Shown: positions 22,064 through 32,825 of the stretch, one piece after another
How positions within the stretch are numbered: the first letter of the stretch is position 1
Layout: the number at the start of each line of letters is the position of its first letter
DNA from: Fulvia fulva
Taxonomy: Eukaryota; Ascomycota; Dothideomycetes; Mycosphaerellales; Mycosphaerellaceae
Direction: 5' to 3'
Length of the DNA: 64,000 bases
Assembly (NCBI RefSeq): GCF_020509005.1
Contig: NC_063021.1
Span: 3,038,001-3,102,000 of the forward strand
Notes under the pieces: generated by a model
What the model was told of the DNA's origin: nothing
The model's input: the letters and a program-made list of their open reading frames with translations, nothing else
Databases searched by the model: none
Position numbers and translations under genes: made by a program

Positions 22064-23425
22064 TCAATATGCATCAAAAGCCAACGCGGCGCGAGTGTCA
22101 GCCGACATTCTGCTCGCTAAGACTTGTTGAGCCTCTTGCACAACGACGAACAGATCAACAAGTTTTGGGCCCATGACTGCATCCAGCCCACGCATGTCGC
22201 TTCGCAGCAGTGTAGCAGCCTCCTGCAGGCTCGTTGGCAGCTGTTCTGGACCAATCCCGAGCTGCGTTCTCTGTGCATCGTCCAGGCGATGCTGGAAGTG
22301 GCGGTTATCGCCCCACCGAAGATGCTCATCCTCCTGCAAGCCTAGGAGACCAGCACCGAGGTAAGCTGAAAGCACAACATATATATTAGCCATACAGTCT
22401 ATGGCCCGGAACTCCCAGTGGTTATCCTCGATCCTCCGAACAGGGTTGTCTCTGTTCTCCGTGCCCCAGCTGACCCACGTCCCAGTGACAAGGGAGCTTA
22501 CACGCTTGTAGCTGTCTTCGCTAGGCATCGCGAACGCACAGAGCAAGGGCAATCGACCCAATACGCCAGCTATGAAATGGGGTATGTTTGCATGTTGGCT
22601 GTCAGGCGATCCTTTCGTGAAAGAGGCGTGAACGTGTAGACCAGATGTAGGTGCGCCTTCGAACGGCTGCGGCAAGAATGTTGCGAGTTGACCATGCAAA
22701 GATGCGGCGTTGCTTATGATCTCCTTCGAACGAACATAAGCATCCGCCGCTGCGATAGCCTCTAGGGCGCTCAAGGAGATTTCGAGTTGCTGCGACCCGC
22801 CTTCGGCATGGTACTGTTCCACCGATATCCCACACCTCTCCAGGTGCTGAATACACGCCACCAATACAATCTCGGCCTTGTCCCGTACACTGGAAGCTTG
22901 ACTAGCATGGTTGTATGCTTGTACCGTATCAATGCGGGGCCAATCTCCTGGCGAGGGCTTGTCGACGAGGAAGAACTCGATTTCGATCCCGATGATCACG
23001 GTCAACTGATGTTCTGCATACAGCGCTCGCACAATTCGCCCAAGTGCATAGCGAGAACATCGGTCAAATGTGTCTCCTGGGTCACAATCGCCATAAGATT
23101 CGTTGTCTTCTCTGACGTCGCACATCACCGAGGCGTGGCCTTCTCGGATCCACCTGAGACTGGTCCAGTCTGGGCACAGCAGACTCCTCGTGGCTGGCAA
23201 GTAAGACTCGGGCATGTCATTGCAGTCTGTATGACCCAGATATGGTCGAGGCAAGCCCCTCGCAGGTTGGCCCGAGGCGGCGACTTTTTGGCATCTGCTT
23301 TTGGTCAAGACTCGTGCCCGGAGGATACCACACAGGTCCACCCAGTGAAGGTGTATCATGATGGTTCCTGGCTCTCTCGCGAGGAACTGTTCGAGGACTG
23401 TCACTGGTGCTGGGCTTGGTGGCAT
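22064..23425 (-). CDS. Glutamine-synthetase-like gamma-glutamyl amide ligase (FluG C-terminal type)
   Basis: Single exon, 453 residues, start MPPSPAPVTVLEQF. The N-terminal beta-grasp part includes WVDLCGILRARVL. The catalytic part has EIEFFLVDKP (metal-binding Glu), AEGGSQQLEISL, GLHVHASF (His at the glutamate site), and NRDNPVRRIEDNHWEFRAID, the arginine-rich ATP/glutamate-binding block. This matches the GS catalytic fold but is clearly divergent from primary-metabolism eukaryotic GS, and resembles the FluG C-terminal half and bacterial ligases that couple glutamate to amines other than ammonia. It likely forms a gamma-glutamyl amide with ATP. It diverges from the CmcJ-like gene with 461 bp between starts and precedes GGT on the same strand. 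The amine substrate is unknown. Confidence 0.88.
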   Translation of the reverse strand: MPPSPAPVTVLEQFLAREPGTIMIHLHWVDLCGILRARVLTKSRCQKVAASGQPARGLPRPYLGHTDCNDMPESYLPATRSLLCPDWTSLRWIREGHASVMCDVREDNESYGDCDPGDTFDRCSRYALGRIVRALYAEHQLTVIIGIEIEFFLVDKPSPGDWPRIDTVQAYNHASQASSVRDKAEIVLVACIQHLERCGISVEQYHAEGGSQQLEISLSALEAIAAADAYVRSKEIISNAASLHGQLATFLPQPFEGAPTSGLHVHASFTKGSPDSQHANIPHFIAGVLGRLPLLCAFAMPSEDSYKRVSSLVTGTWVSWGTENRDNPVRRIEDNHWEFRAIDCMANIYVVLSAYLGAGLLGLQEDEHLRWGDNRHFQHRLDDAQRTQLGIGPEQLPTSLQEAATLLRSDMRGLDAVMGPKLVDLFVVVQEAQQVLASRMSADTRAALAFDAY

Positions 23426-23886
23426 GTCGGCGTTGTTCGTTACAAATCAGAAAGAGTACGGGCTTCCCACGAGTGTAGATCTCTTTACCGGGACCTTTGT
23501 ACAACTACTGATCATCGATCGTCGATGAGGTCCCATCCGGTGAGGAGGCTGTCATGCCTGCGTCTGTCGGCTTGCGATGCGCCCACGTGAATGGTATCCT
23601 TGGTGGCGCTGATCGCCAGCATTGTCTGATTCGCTACAGTTCGCATGTCTTTGCACTTATCCCCCTACTGTGGCTTGCACTACACTGTCGACTGGCCCTA
23701 TAATGAGCTCAAGTAATACACCCTGCGCTCTTGCCTTAGCGCAAGTCGTGAAGATACGCCTCGTGGGGCGCCAAGCTCGAGGCCTGGAAGACTGGATGTT
23801 CTGGCTTTGTGACGGCTTCCAGTATAAATCAGGCAGTAGAGCTTGTGATCGACCACGAAGCGCATTGTGTAGTACACCATGGCGAC
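23426..23886. promoter_or_regulatory. Shared divergent promoter region
   Basis: This 461-bp gap separates the starts of the glutamine-synthetase-like gene (-) and the CmcJ-like gene (+), so one region is likely to control both. A TATAAAT box for the plus-strand gene lies at 23823-23829. Confidence 0.5.
23823..23829 (+). promoter_or_regulatory. TATA box of the CmcJ-like gene
   Basis: The sequence TATAAAT begins 64 bp upstream of the chosen ATG at 23887, a usual distance for a fungal TATA element. Confidence 0.4.
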
Positions 23887-25045
23887 ATGGAGAACGAGAC
23901 TTTGAGCAGGCCCACAAGCTTTCCATGTGAGTCACGCAGAGCATGAGGCTTCCCTCTACGAGCTGATCGCGTGTGTGGCAGCGTCTGAATATCCCATCGT
24001 ACAAACGGATATCGTCTTTCTCGCCAAGGAAAAGTTATACGAGACAGTGAAGCCATATAGCGTACGATACAGAGCCAAGCAGATTCCTCCGTCTAACATC
24101 ATACCTCACCATGTCAACATCCAAGTTCGAGATGTTCGCACATCGCTGGATCAGCTGTCACTTGACCGGAACGGATTTGAAGTGCACGATTTCCACACCA
24201 CACTGGCATACGAAGACTTCGACGATAAAGACCGGCTCGAGGATGTCTACCTTGCAGAGATCCGCGCTCACTTGTTGAGCTCGCTGAAGGCTAAGAATGT
24301 CATCACATTGAACTACACGGTATGGGCAAGCACCTCCTAGCTCAGACACCCCATTGACACGCGCAGCTGAGGAAACGCCATGCCAGCTTCCCAATATCTA
24401 CGGGCTTACCTTACGAGCATGGTCAGCCCGTCCTCTTTGCTCATATAGGTGAGATTAGCTTCTATCGTTGAGAAACCTTTGCTTACCATCGGCAAAGATT
24501 CGACCTATGAGGATGTGAAGAAGCTGTTGGAAGAATTGTATCCTACATGCTTCCAGGACATACAGCGAGGACGCTACCAGGTCATCACGTGTGTACCGCC
24601 GAAACATTGATCACGGACAGAAACTGATTCACACAGGGCTTGGAAACCATTGCATGGTCCAGTACGAGACTGGCCATTGGCCGTATGCGATACGGCATCC
24701 GTGAATTATGACGAAGACATCACACATGCTGATGTGGTCAAGCAAGCCAGAGTCTCCGAGAACTGCCTGGTGCATCATCATCCAGCACAAAAATGGTGTT
24801 ACATCGGTGACCAGGCAGAATCTGGACTCTTGCTGATCAAGTCTATGGACTCGAATCCATCGCACGCTAACGGTCAGTGGAACTTGAAATGATGAGAGGG
24901 CTGTGTGCACACGCTGACATTTGCAGCATGCCCACACACCGCATTCCCAATCCCATCCGAGCCAGCGTCGAGGCCGCGGGAGAGCAAAGATGTCAAGACT
25001 ATCGTAATGTATGCAGACATGGACTATCCGGACGTCGAGATGTGA
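23887..25045 (+). CDS. CmcJ/AsaB-like 2-oxoglutarate-type oxygenase or hydroxylase
   Basis: Six exons: 23887-23926, 23982-24319, 24367-24448, 24498-24588, 24637-24872 and 24927-25045; 301 residues, every phase fits. The start MENETLSRPTSFP comes from splicing the GTGAGT donor at 23927. Family markers are IVQTDIVFLAKEKLYETVKPY, VNIQVRDVR, DFHTTLAYEDFDD, LRKRHASFPIS, VITAWKPL, HGPVRDWPLAVCD, HHHPAQKWCYIGDQ and PHTAFPIPSEP. This is the fungal CmcJ/NvfI-type family found as tailoring enzymes in secondary-metabolite clusters; several characterised relatives are non-haem iron oxygenases. The HxD and distal His pattern (HTAF with D in DFHTT) is compatible with iron binding but not assigned with certainty. 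It should oxidise the product of the neighbouring genes. Confidence 0.9.
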
Positions 25046-25307
25046 GCAAAAACGGAAGAGTACATGTACTACGTAAGCGACAGTCGATTTTGGGGAACCT
25101 CCAGCATCCTTAGAACTACCTTGTCACTGCTTTCTCGCCTCCAACGAATCGCTCAGCTGACCCCGTCAGATCAAAGAATCCTACATGCAGCCACATTGCT
25201 TTGCATCCTTGTCAAGTCGCCTATGTCCTCAGTATACAATCAGAGGGAGTCGAGAGTGTACTTACAACAGGTGCCAGCCCTGCCCAGTCGGTTGGGAGAA
25301 CATCTTC

Positions 25308-25535
25308 TTAAGATTGGCTAGCTGACTTTGTCGTGACCTCGCTAGCACGTTGCTTGACCAGTGGCTTCTTGACCGAGTCGCCCATATTGTTGTCGTATAG
25401 CATCGTTCCCGAAGCGGTCGGATTGCGAATGGCAGGATCGCGAGCAGACGTTTGGTCCGTTAGAGTATCATCGACCTTCAATTCATTCACTGGCTCAGGC
25501 CAGTGCGCCTTCCAGGGCGGTATCTTCTGAGTCAT
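25308..25535 (-). CDS. Small hypothetical protein
   Basis: A 75-residue frame beginning MTQKIPPWKAHWPEPVNELK and continuing DDTLTDQTSARDPAIRNP, GTMLYDNNMGDSVKKPLV and a Ser/Thr-rich end. Composition is protein-like, hydrophilic and without membrane segments. It lies next to the CmcJ-like gene, convergent with it by 262 bp. No family is recognised. Confidence 0.4.
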   Translation of the reverse strand: MTQKIPPWKAHWPEPVNELKVDDTLTDQTSARDPAIRNPTASGTMLYDNNMGDSVKKPLVKQRASEVTTKSASQS

Positions 25536-26350
25536 GGTGATCGAATGATAGCTGTGGGGCAGAACTTGAGTGCGAGCGGAGTAGGTGTGAAGCAGTTCTT
25601 GAATACTGAGGCTGTGAAAGGGTTAGTGCTTCCTTATCTAGAGAATCGTTGGAATTGAGGATGCGGCACGTTGTGTGTGTGGGAAGGTGTCGAGCAGGCA
25701 AGCTTATGAGGCTTGCAGGTTGCATGTGCCCCGTGGGGGAGGTTTCCAAACAGACACGTAGCACGCGCCGATACTTCCAACCGATGTGTATCTAGACGAA
25801 CAAGAAGAAATGGCCGCAAAGTCCCAAATGACCGCCCACCTGTTGCAGTAGGTCGAATGAGCTGGAATGGGAGAGGCGCATGCATTCTCGCCCTCCAAGT
25901 AGCGCTGTATGCTAGGGCAGAAGGATTGATCATCCTCCCATGTCGTCAAAATGGCACGAGTACAAGTAGCCTCGTCTGCAGAGTCTCGCTGCCCAGTCAC
26001 GGATCATTGACAGGTATTTGAGGCTCAGCAGAGTTCCGCCCATCCGATTATCACAAGACGAGGGCTACACCCTTGTAGCCATACGGCCTGCCAAGAGCAG
26101 AAGTAGTGACGACATGGTCGCTGCTTTCAGATGATCATAGCTAAGCCTCTTCACAGCCTGCTGTTGACCCACGAGCACTCTTGCTATCCCATATGTTGAC
26201 GGCAATACATGAGTGCTTGTACAGTTCGCAGGCACCCAGACCAGAGCGAGGCCGCAATGTTGGGGACCATAAAAGCAGTGCAGCCTGCGTTGCATTTGTG
26301 CAAGTCTTCGATGCCAGCGACGACATCAAAGGTTGCTCCAGTGGGACGCG
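25536..26350. other. Intergenic region
   Basis: About 815 bp between the small minus-strand gene and the membrane-protein gene. Overlapping frames on the minus strand are Cys- and His-rich and not convincing. No feature is supported. Confidence 0.4.
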
Positions 26351-28711
26351 ATGATTTCCAACATCTTCTTATCCGCGTTCATCGTTCCCGCCTATACCAA
26401 CAACCTCTCGTTCTCCTCTCTTGCAGATCTCTGGGGTGGAGAGCTCGCCCCTTACCAGAACCGCACATACGTGCCCGATCAACGACCTGGCAAGTTTGAT
26501 GGCGGCCAATGTTGCCTAGTGGCCCTCAATCATTCGCTGCAGATCAACGACGATACGCTCGAGTATGCACCCGGGCAGACGGCACTCCGTGGTGATCTCG
26601 GCATCATCGTGGACTCGCCCAATCCTTGCACTGCTGGATACAATGGCTCCTCGGGCGGTGATCCGCAGGTATGGATCACATACGACTGGTGCGTGGAGAA
26701 TTGTGGCTCGTCGTGGGTCATGCCCAGACTCAGCAGCGCAGGCGTCCAGGACTGGCTTCAGCCTATGGTCGGATACATGTTGTCCTCGGTGATATTCTGC
26801 CTGAATATTGCTCGACGAAGACGAATACGGGTCCCTGAGAGGCTATTTCCCAAACGACTGAGCTCCATTGGCGGGATTTGCTCGTCCATATATCAAATAC
26901 CCTTGGCATCAGCAGTGGTGACCATCGACACAATCACCTGGCTGGCGATCATCTTTCCTATGGCAGGCCCAATGATCTTGGCGGGGATAGTGGAAGGCCT
27001 GCTCGATATTCGCATACTGGGCGTGTTGCACGACGGGTCGGACCGTCTAACGACGAGGCAGAGAGCACACATGCTGTACTGCGCACTTCTTGGTGACCTT
27101 GACATCAGTCCAGCGTGGGAAAGGTCCGTCGAACGGGTAGCGCATCTCCCACATCTGTTCAGGAACAGGTCGAGCAGTGCGACTGTCTTGGCAATCCAAG
27201 CTCATCGCAAATCGACACGGCATACCAGCATGAGTCCGACAGCTGGGCGCAAGCCATCCAGTCGGGCGAACACTGTCGTTTCGTCATGGTCGGAAGCTTC
27301 GCAAGTTACCCAGCGGGGGATTGACGACACCAAGAATCAATTGCGTTGCATGTTGCAGTCTCAGAACAGCTTCGGCTCCACGGTAGGTGCAGCCGTTCTG
27401 TTCTATACCGGATCGTTTGTGTATGCCTTGAACGACTTGAGAAAGACATCTGGATATGGGTAAGTTTTCACAGCATGTCGCCAGATACTTTCTCTGACCT
27501 GCAGACACAGTGGTACCGCTCACGGGCTGGCTTTCGGAGTCTTCTGGATGACGATCCCTCACGTTTCCATTGTCAGTAGCTTCCTACTCGCAGGTGATAA
27601 CACAAAGGTGTGGGAGGCCGCGACCTACGGTCATCGACGTCGAAGCAGGATGAGTCAAGTACAGTATCCATCGGCTCCTCGGAGGACTTCTAGTGCACCC
27701 AATCTCCAGAGGCATGCTGGACTCTTGCAGGATGAAGGACCATTTGACAACCTACAGTACAAGATCTACGAGGCTGTTTCCGACTCTTCCCACAGACAGG
27801 CATGGCTGTGGGACCGTGGCGGGAGCAAAGCAGTGTGGTTGAAGCAGATGGCACAAGAGTACCCTGAGCTGGAAAGCGCCTGCAACCGGATCCTCCGACT
27901 GGGTTGGACTGGTTGGGCGTTGCAGGTGCTGAGCGCCACCATGATTTTAATACTCTTCCCCTGCCTCGCCGGCATGATGTTAAGGTACTTTGCCCCTGTA
28001 CACTTGTGGGTGATGCAGCTTGCTGACCAGGATATAGTTACAGCATGCCGGCGACTGGGTTGAGCTGCCGCTCCATGACAACGCTAGTGTATGGTAGTTC
28101 TCAGACTCTGTTGATTGGTCTCTGGCTGTTTGACTGGGCCGTCTGGAAGACACGCGCCGGCGTGTATCGAACCCTGTTCTCGATACCATCTCTCGAGGCC
28201 AAGAACATGGTCAGATGGATGTGGTACGCGCTTCTGTGGCTTGGGGCTGTTACGGCCTTCTTCACCAGCATAATGGGCACAGGTATGTGCTCTTGAGACG
28301 TGGTCCCATGTCACGCTTGCTGAGGATCGAGCTTCGTGTTCCTGTGCCGAGGTTGAGCCTTGGATGTTCAAGTCGGGAATTCGAGCCTTCACGCGAAGAA
28401 GACGTCCCTCGCCTGATGCGATTCCTCACACCGGCCTTCGAGCACCTGCACTACTCCACCCTCGTCGGGGACACCGACACACCCGAGAACCTCAAAGCAG
28501 CAGGCAAGCGGCATCTTCACGCCTGGCAGGAGCACGCCAAACACACCGAAATCCCCATGGACATACCGACCCCGCCACTAGCAACGAGACCATCGTCTCG
28601 GCAGCCGAGTGGGTTATCTACGACCACGAACGACCTGAAACGGAATACGTGCAACCAAGCTACCTCCTTTCGGCCGCACGGGTGGTCTCTGCGCCTCGTC
28701 CTGTTCTCTGA
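26351..28711 (+). CDS. Polytopic fungal membrane protein of unknown function
   Basis: Four exons: 26351-27459, 27511-27984, 28038-28282 and 28332-28711; 735 residues in whole codons. The start MISNIFLSAFIVPAY is a signal peptide or first membrane segment; an ATG at 26333 is also in frame. An extracellular-like N-terminal part with glycosylation sites and paired Cys (GGQCCLVALNHS, YDWCVENCGSSW) is followed by membrane segments such as TWLAIIFPMAGPMILAGIVEG, GAAVLFYTGSFVYAL, LAFGVFWMTIPHVSIVSSFLLAG, LQVLSATMILILFPCLAG and MWYALLWLGAVTAFFTSIM. Loops contain Arg/Ser-rich segments. It resembles uncharacterised integral membrane proteins of filamentous fungi. The last exon, chosen by phase, is the least certain. 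Confidence 0.7.
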
Positions 28712-28991
28712 TCACCATCTTGAGATGAAGAGTAGCCTCACGATCCTTGTCAGACTTAGCAGGAGCCGCCTTCCGTTGATGGAGCTGACACGAAAAGAAT
28801 AAGAACCGACATTGCTGACTGGCGTAAAGAAAGACCCTTGCCGATCTGCAACAATCTGCTTAGAAATCCGATGCAAGGACAATGCTGACTGATAATGCTG
28901 TCCTGGATCAAGCACCACTGTTTTCACGGCCTCCGACCAAGCTAGCCTAGACAATCTCTATGGACGCTGATCTTGTCCTCCCCAAGACTTC

Positions 28992-31089
28992 TCAAACCTT
29001 CTCAGCAGTCGGCGGCGTCTGTGGACCGCGAATGATTTGATCCTTTTCCTTTCTAACATCCTTCCACTCCACCACGCACGACGCTACGAACGCCAGGCAC
29101 GCGCAAGCAGTCGCCACGATGAACGTGTCAGTAACAGATCCATTATACGCCGACAGTACTTTTGGCAGTTGCTGCGCATTTACCTGATCCCGCACGGATG
29201 CGCCAGTGGCATCCAGCGAGTCGACATCAATTCCAGGCATCCCATCGAGTCGTCTGTGTAGACCGTTCATGAAAACGGTTTGGTCTATGGCCAGGAAGAC
29301 GGATCCCGCTAGGGACTGGGCGAAGAAGTTCAATGAAATGCCTTGCGGCGCTTCCATCCTGGCAAGAACGGTCTGGGCGACAAGGCCAACAGATTGAATA
29401 CCTGGTCACGTCAGCGATCGAATGCCAGTACAACGTTGAAAACTTACCAAGCCCTGCACCAAACCCCCCAAATGAACTGGTAGCCAACCCAAGCTGCCTG
29501 TCCAGTTCCAGGGTTGAAGGTTGTCATCAAGCCTGCTCCAATCGCCATTAAAGCAGAGCAGGCGAGCATGAAGGGTACATAGTACCCAACAAGCTTCGAA
29601 ATAACAATCCCAGAAAGCACTCCAGCAACACCAGCAGGCACAGCCATCGCCAGCATCATAACTCCCGATCTAGTCGGACTCGCCGCCTTGATCGCCTGGA
29701 ACCACACCGGCAGGTAGTAAGTCAGCGTCATCATCGACCCCGTCACTCCCAGCGTATACACAAACGAAGCCGCTATACTCCTCTGCTTAAACAGCTTCGG
29801 CGGCACAGTCGCATTGTCTCCCAGCCAAATTTGCACTCCAACAAAAGCCAAGCCCAACAATCCTGCCAAGACCAAGGGAGTGACGACTGGTCCGTCACTC
29901 CAGGCACAAGTACTCCCGCCCCACTCCAGCGCCAGCAGCAAGCAAATCACCGCCGGCATGAGGCACGCATTTCCCACCGGGTCCATCTGCCAGACCTGCT
30001 CCCTCCACGGCGTCCCCGCCTTCTTCGCAGGCGGCAATTGTAAGGTGAAGAACACAATCCCCAGCGTCACCGCCCCGAGGGGGATATATTGATCCAAAAG
30101 CACCACCGCCAGCTAGCATGCTGCGTTAACGCTCCGCCGATAAGGGGTGCCACAATACTCGCCACTGCAAACACGACCCCTACGATCCCTGCATAAATCG
30201 GTCGTAGATGCAATGGCACGGAGAAGAATGTGATAATCACACTCCCGCCGAAAATCCCACTGCTCCCTAAACCTGCTATCGCTCTTCCTATAATCAACAT
30301 GACCGAACTAGTGGCTGCCCCGCAGATCGCACTCCCGACTAGGAAAATTGCCACCGCAGTCATGAAGACCCACTTGCCGTTGTAGAAAGCGTATATTTTC
30401 CCGAATAAGAGTTGAAAGCAGCAGAACGTGAAGAGATACGCGCTGCCGTACCATCCTATATCGGAGATGGAATCGAACTGCGCCGTTATGGTTGGGATGG
30501 CGTTGACGAGGATTGTGCGGTCCAGTGCGAATAGGAAGCCGGCGAGGTAGAGGGCGGAGATCAGGGAGTAGAGGTGTAGGCCAGTCGGGTATTGCGTCGG
30601 TGCACCTGGAGGGCTGATGCTACCGGGCGGGCTGCTGCTGCTGCCTTTCTCGGGCATGGGCGGTATCGAAGCGGGCATCCTGGTGGTGGAAGGGTGCTTT
30701 TCGAACAGCGCCGGGTCGCCGATTGTCGTGGGCCGAGAATTCGTTGGCACGATTTCGATTTCGTCCGAGGTGGTGAAGGGATCCCTCGTAATAGTTCTGT
30801 CGCTACTCGCATCATGGGACCGAATCCTTTCATCAACACTAGCAATCGTCACAGCGACGCTGGGAGCTCGCACTGTGCTCACTTCACTCGAATCGAAGCC
30901 GAAGCTGGGTCGCGGGTCTGTTGGTGATAGGGTCTGAGATTCATGTTTGGCTCTCTCGAGTTCGGCCGTGAGTTGCAGTTCGTTGTAGTAGTGGCTGCGG
31001 GCTCGGATGAGGCCTTCGAGTTTGGCGAGCGTTTGGGTCGAGAGAGAGAGCTGGAAGGGGTGGGAGCGGCGGTCACGATCGTAGGGCAT
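28992..31089 (-). pseudogene. DHA2-type MFS transporter with two frameshifts
   Basis: The gene reads from ATG 31089 through a soluble N-terminus of about 170 residues, then MFS segments with LHLYSLISALYLAGFLFALD, a DRTILVNAIPTIT motif and SWRWCFWIN. At 30084-30089 an AT dinucleotide run carries two extra bases, which puts the rest of the carrier (IPLGAVTLGIVFF onward) in another frame. At 29463-29468 a C6 run (G6 in sense) has one extra base before the end of the next exon, where GAGLG would splice (GTAAGT) to IQSVGLVAQTVLARMEAPQG. All downstream motifs of 14-helix DHA2 drug:H+ antiporters are intact, ending at 28992. So the coding sequence is complete except for these two simple-sequence indels, compatible with recent inactivation or assembly errors. 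Confidence 0.82.
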
Positions 31090-32138
31090 TGTGGTGGATG
31101 GACTCACGGACTAGTAGGCGACGAGGCGCGAGGAGATGGTAGTGCGGGTATGGGGATGTGACAGATAGTATCGTCTGCCACGCGCGGCACACCAGAATGG
31201 TTCTTGCGAAGCACTTCGAAGCTTCGCGGTCGAACGATGGGTGGATATGCCGTGGTATCGCCATTGCGGAATCGTGCTTAGTATGAAGGTTCTAACGTAC
31301 GTGTAACGAACTTTAACGTGGAGGATTTCTGGAAGGCTTCTCTTGTTCGGATGCCGTGCAGCTGTCGTGATAGGGCTGTGGTGGGCTCGGGTGTGGTTTT
31401 GGCCAGCGGCCGAGGTATGGGAAGATCCTGTCCACTTGATCTGTCTGGGATGTTCCATGTGAAGCCTCGTCGCCACATCTTCGGTCCAGGACTGGGATAG
31501 AATCATGCGACTTCACTTCCGATCGTGTATCCAAGCTATCGCGTGAGCATTCTGTCGTGCAGCTTCGAGACCGCGCGGTCTGTTGGATGTGGTCCGACCT
31601 GATCTCACCATTCACATTCTGCGCCCGATCTACATCGACTCGTGCACAGCAAGCTGAAGCATCCTTTTCGTTTGCTAGACTGTGCTGTGGTAGAGCCCGA
31701 AGGGTGACCGATGACGGTACGATGTCTTGAGGTGCGTCTACGACCACAAGGCATTTGATTCTCCTCGAGCTGACCCTCGAAACATCCTGAGCCCAGGTGC
31801 TCATCAGCTGCTGATCATTGTTTGCAGATTGCAGTACTGACATCATGGGCAAATGGGAAGCTGACGTGTACCAGCGGGAAGTTGTGTCTGTGGTCATTGC
31901 CCGGGTGAGAGACCTGGCGAGCTGCACGAAGTGTGTAGGACTGAGGTGTGGATGACATCGAAAGCAGGTGCGTATTGTAATAGCTTGGTAGTACTAATCG
32001 ATGGTGGTTAAATTGTGGCAGATGGTGCGACATATTCGTAGGATGCTGCGGATGCTGCCCTTGAGTACGGCACTCTACCTCATGTGGCCTCAGACTAATG
32101 TACCGCGAGTATGATCAGCTCGGCAAGCGACGCAATCT
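31090..32138. other. Intergenic region
   Basis: About 1.05 kb upstream of the MFS gene. A 204-residue minus-strand frame crosses it but shows no family motif and is Ser/Arg/Asp-biased. No feature is supported. Confidence 0.35.
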
Positions 32139-32810
32139 TCAGCTACAGCTCACCACGTCGGCTATTGCTGAAGGGTGACTGACACCCGGCCTTGCAGCAC
32201 AGTCTGGACATTGGAGACCTGGAGGGAGGTACTGGCGGCCAGGCACATCGACCTCAACACCGCACATGGTACCCGAAGACCGGGACTTGCGAGTGGGTGG
32301 AAAATATCCCTGTTCGCGGTCATACTGGCGCTGTTGTGCGAGCAGTCTACGTAGTCGGTGTTGTCGCTTAGTTTCCTCCTGGTTGGCCTTTTTCACCACG
32401 GACTCACTGATTTGATCCCGTGACGTTCTTGACTGGAGGTTGTATGCGCTGTTTCTTCTAGCCAGAGGACTCAACTCAGAGAAGTTGATAGAGTCGCATA
32501 GTCTGGCGCAGAGCCTTGGAACGAGAACAACCTTGGGGCACAACGATGGCCGTATTCGAGGGTCCACATTGCCTCATCCAAGCGATCTTGATCACGCAAG
32601 ACATGCGCCGTACGCACAATGAAACTGCAAGATCAGGAAGTCAGTATATGATACCGAACGAAAGGTCCATACATTCGCAGCAGAGCTAACAGTCTCTTTC
32701 AGCACGACCTTAAAAGTGTCTGCTGTCTCTTCCACGAACGGTACGTGTCGTTGTGGGTACAGGACAAGTAAGCAGCTTCGAGTCACTACTGGCGCAAGCA
32801 ATATGTAACC
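32139..32810 (-). CDS. Candidate 3' exons of the mitochondrial-looking gene, frame not resolved
   Basis: Protein-like segments lie in different frames here. One frame gives CTHNDTYRSWKRQQTLL, which can splice by phase to FIVRTAHVLRDQDRLDEAMW. Another gives VVLVPRLCARLCDSINFSE, SPLARRNSAYNLQSR and a basic, Gln-rich tail ending at 32139. Joining them needs either unseen introns or one-base indels at the T5/A5 run 828-832 bases past 32000 and the G4 run at 32535-32538. It may belong to the gene at 32826-34111 or be a separate small gene. Confidence 0.35.
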
Positions 32811-32825
32811 TCAAGAACCACTCAC

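Noticed and set aside
31313..31927. 204-codon minus-strand frame
   Set aside because: Protein-like in part but without motifs, initiator context or splice support.
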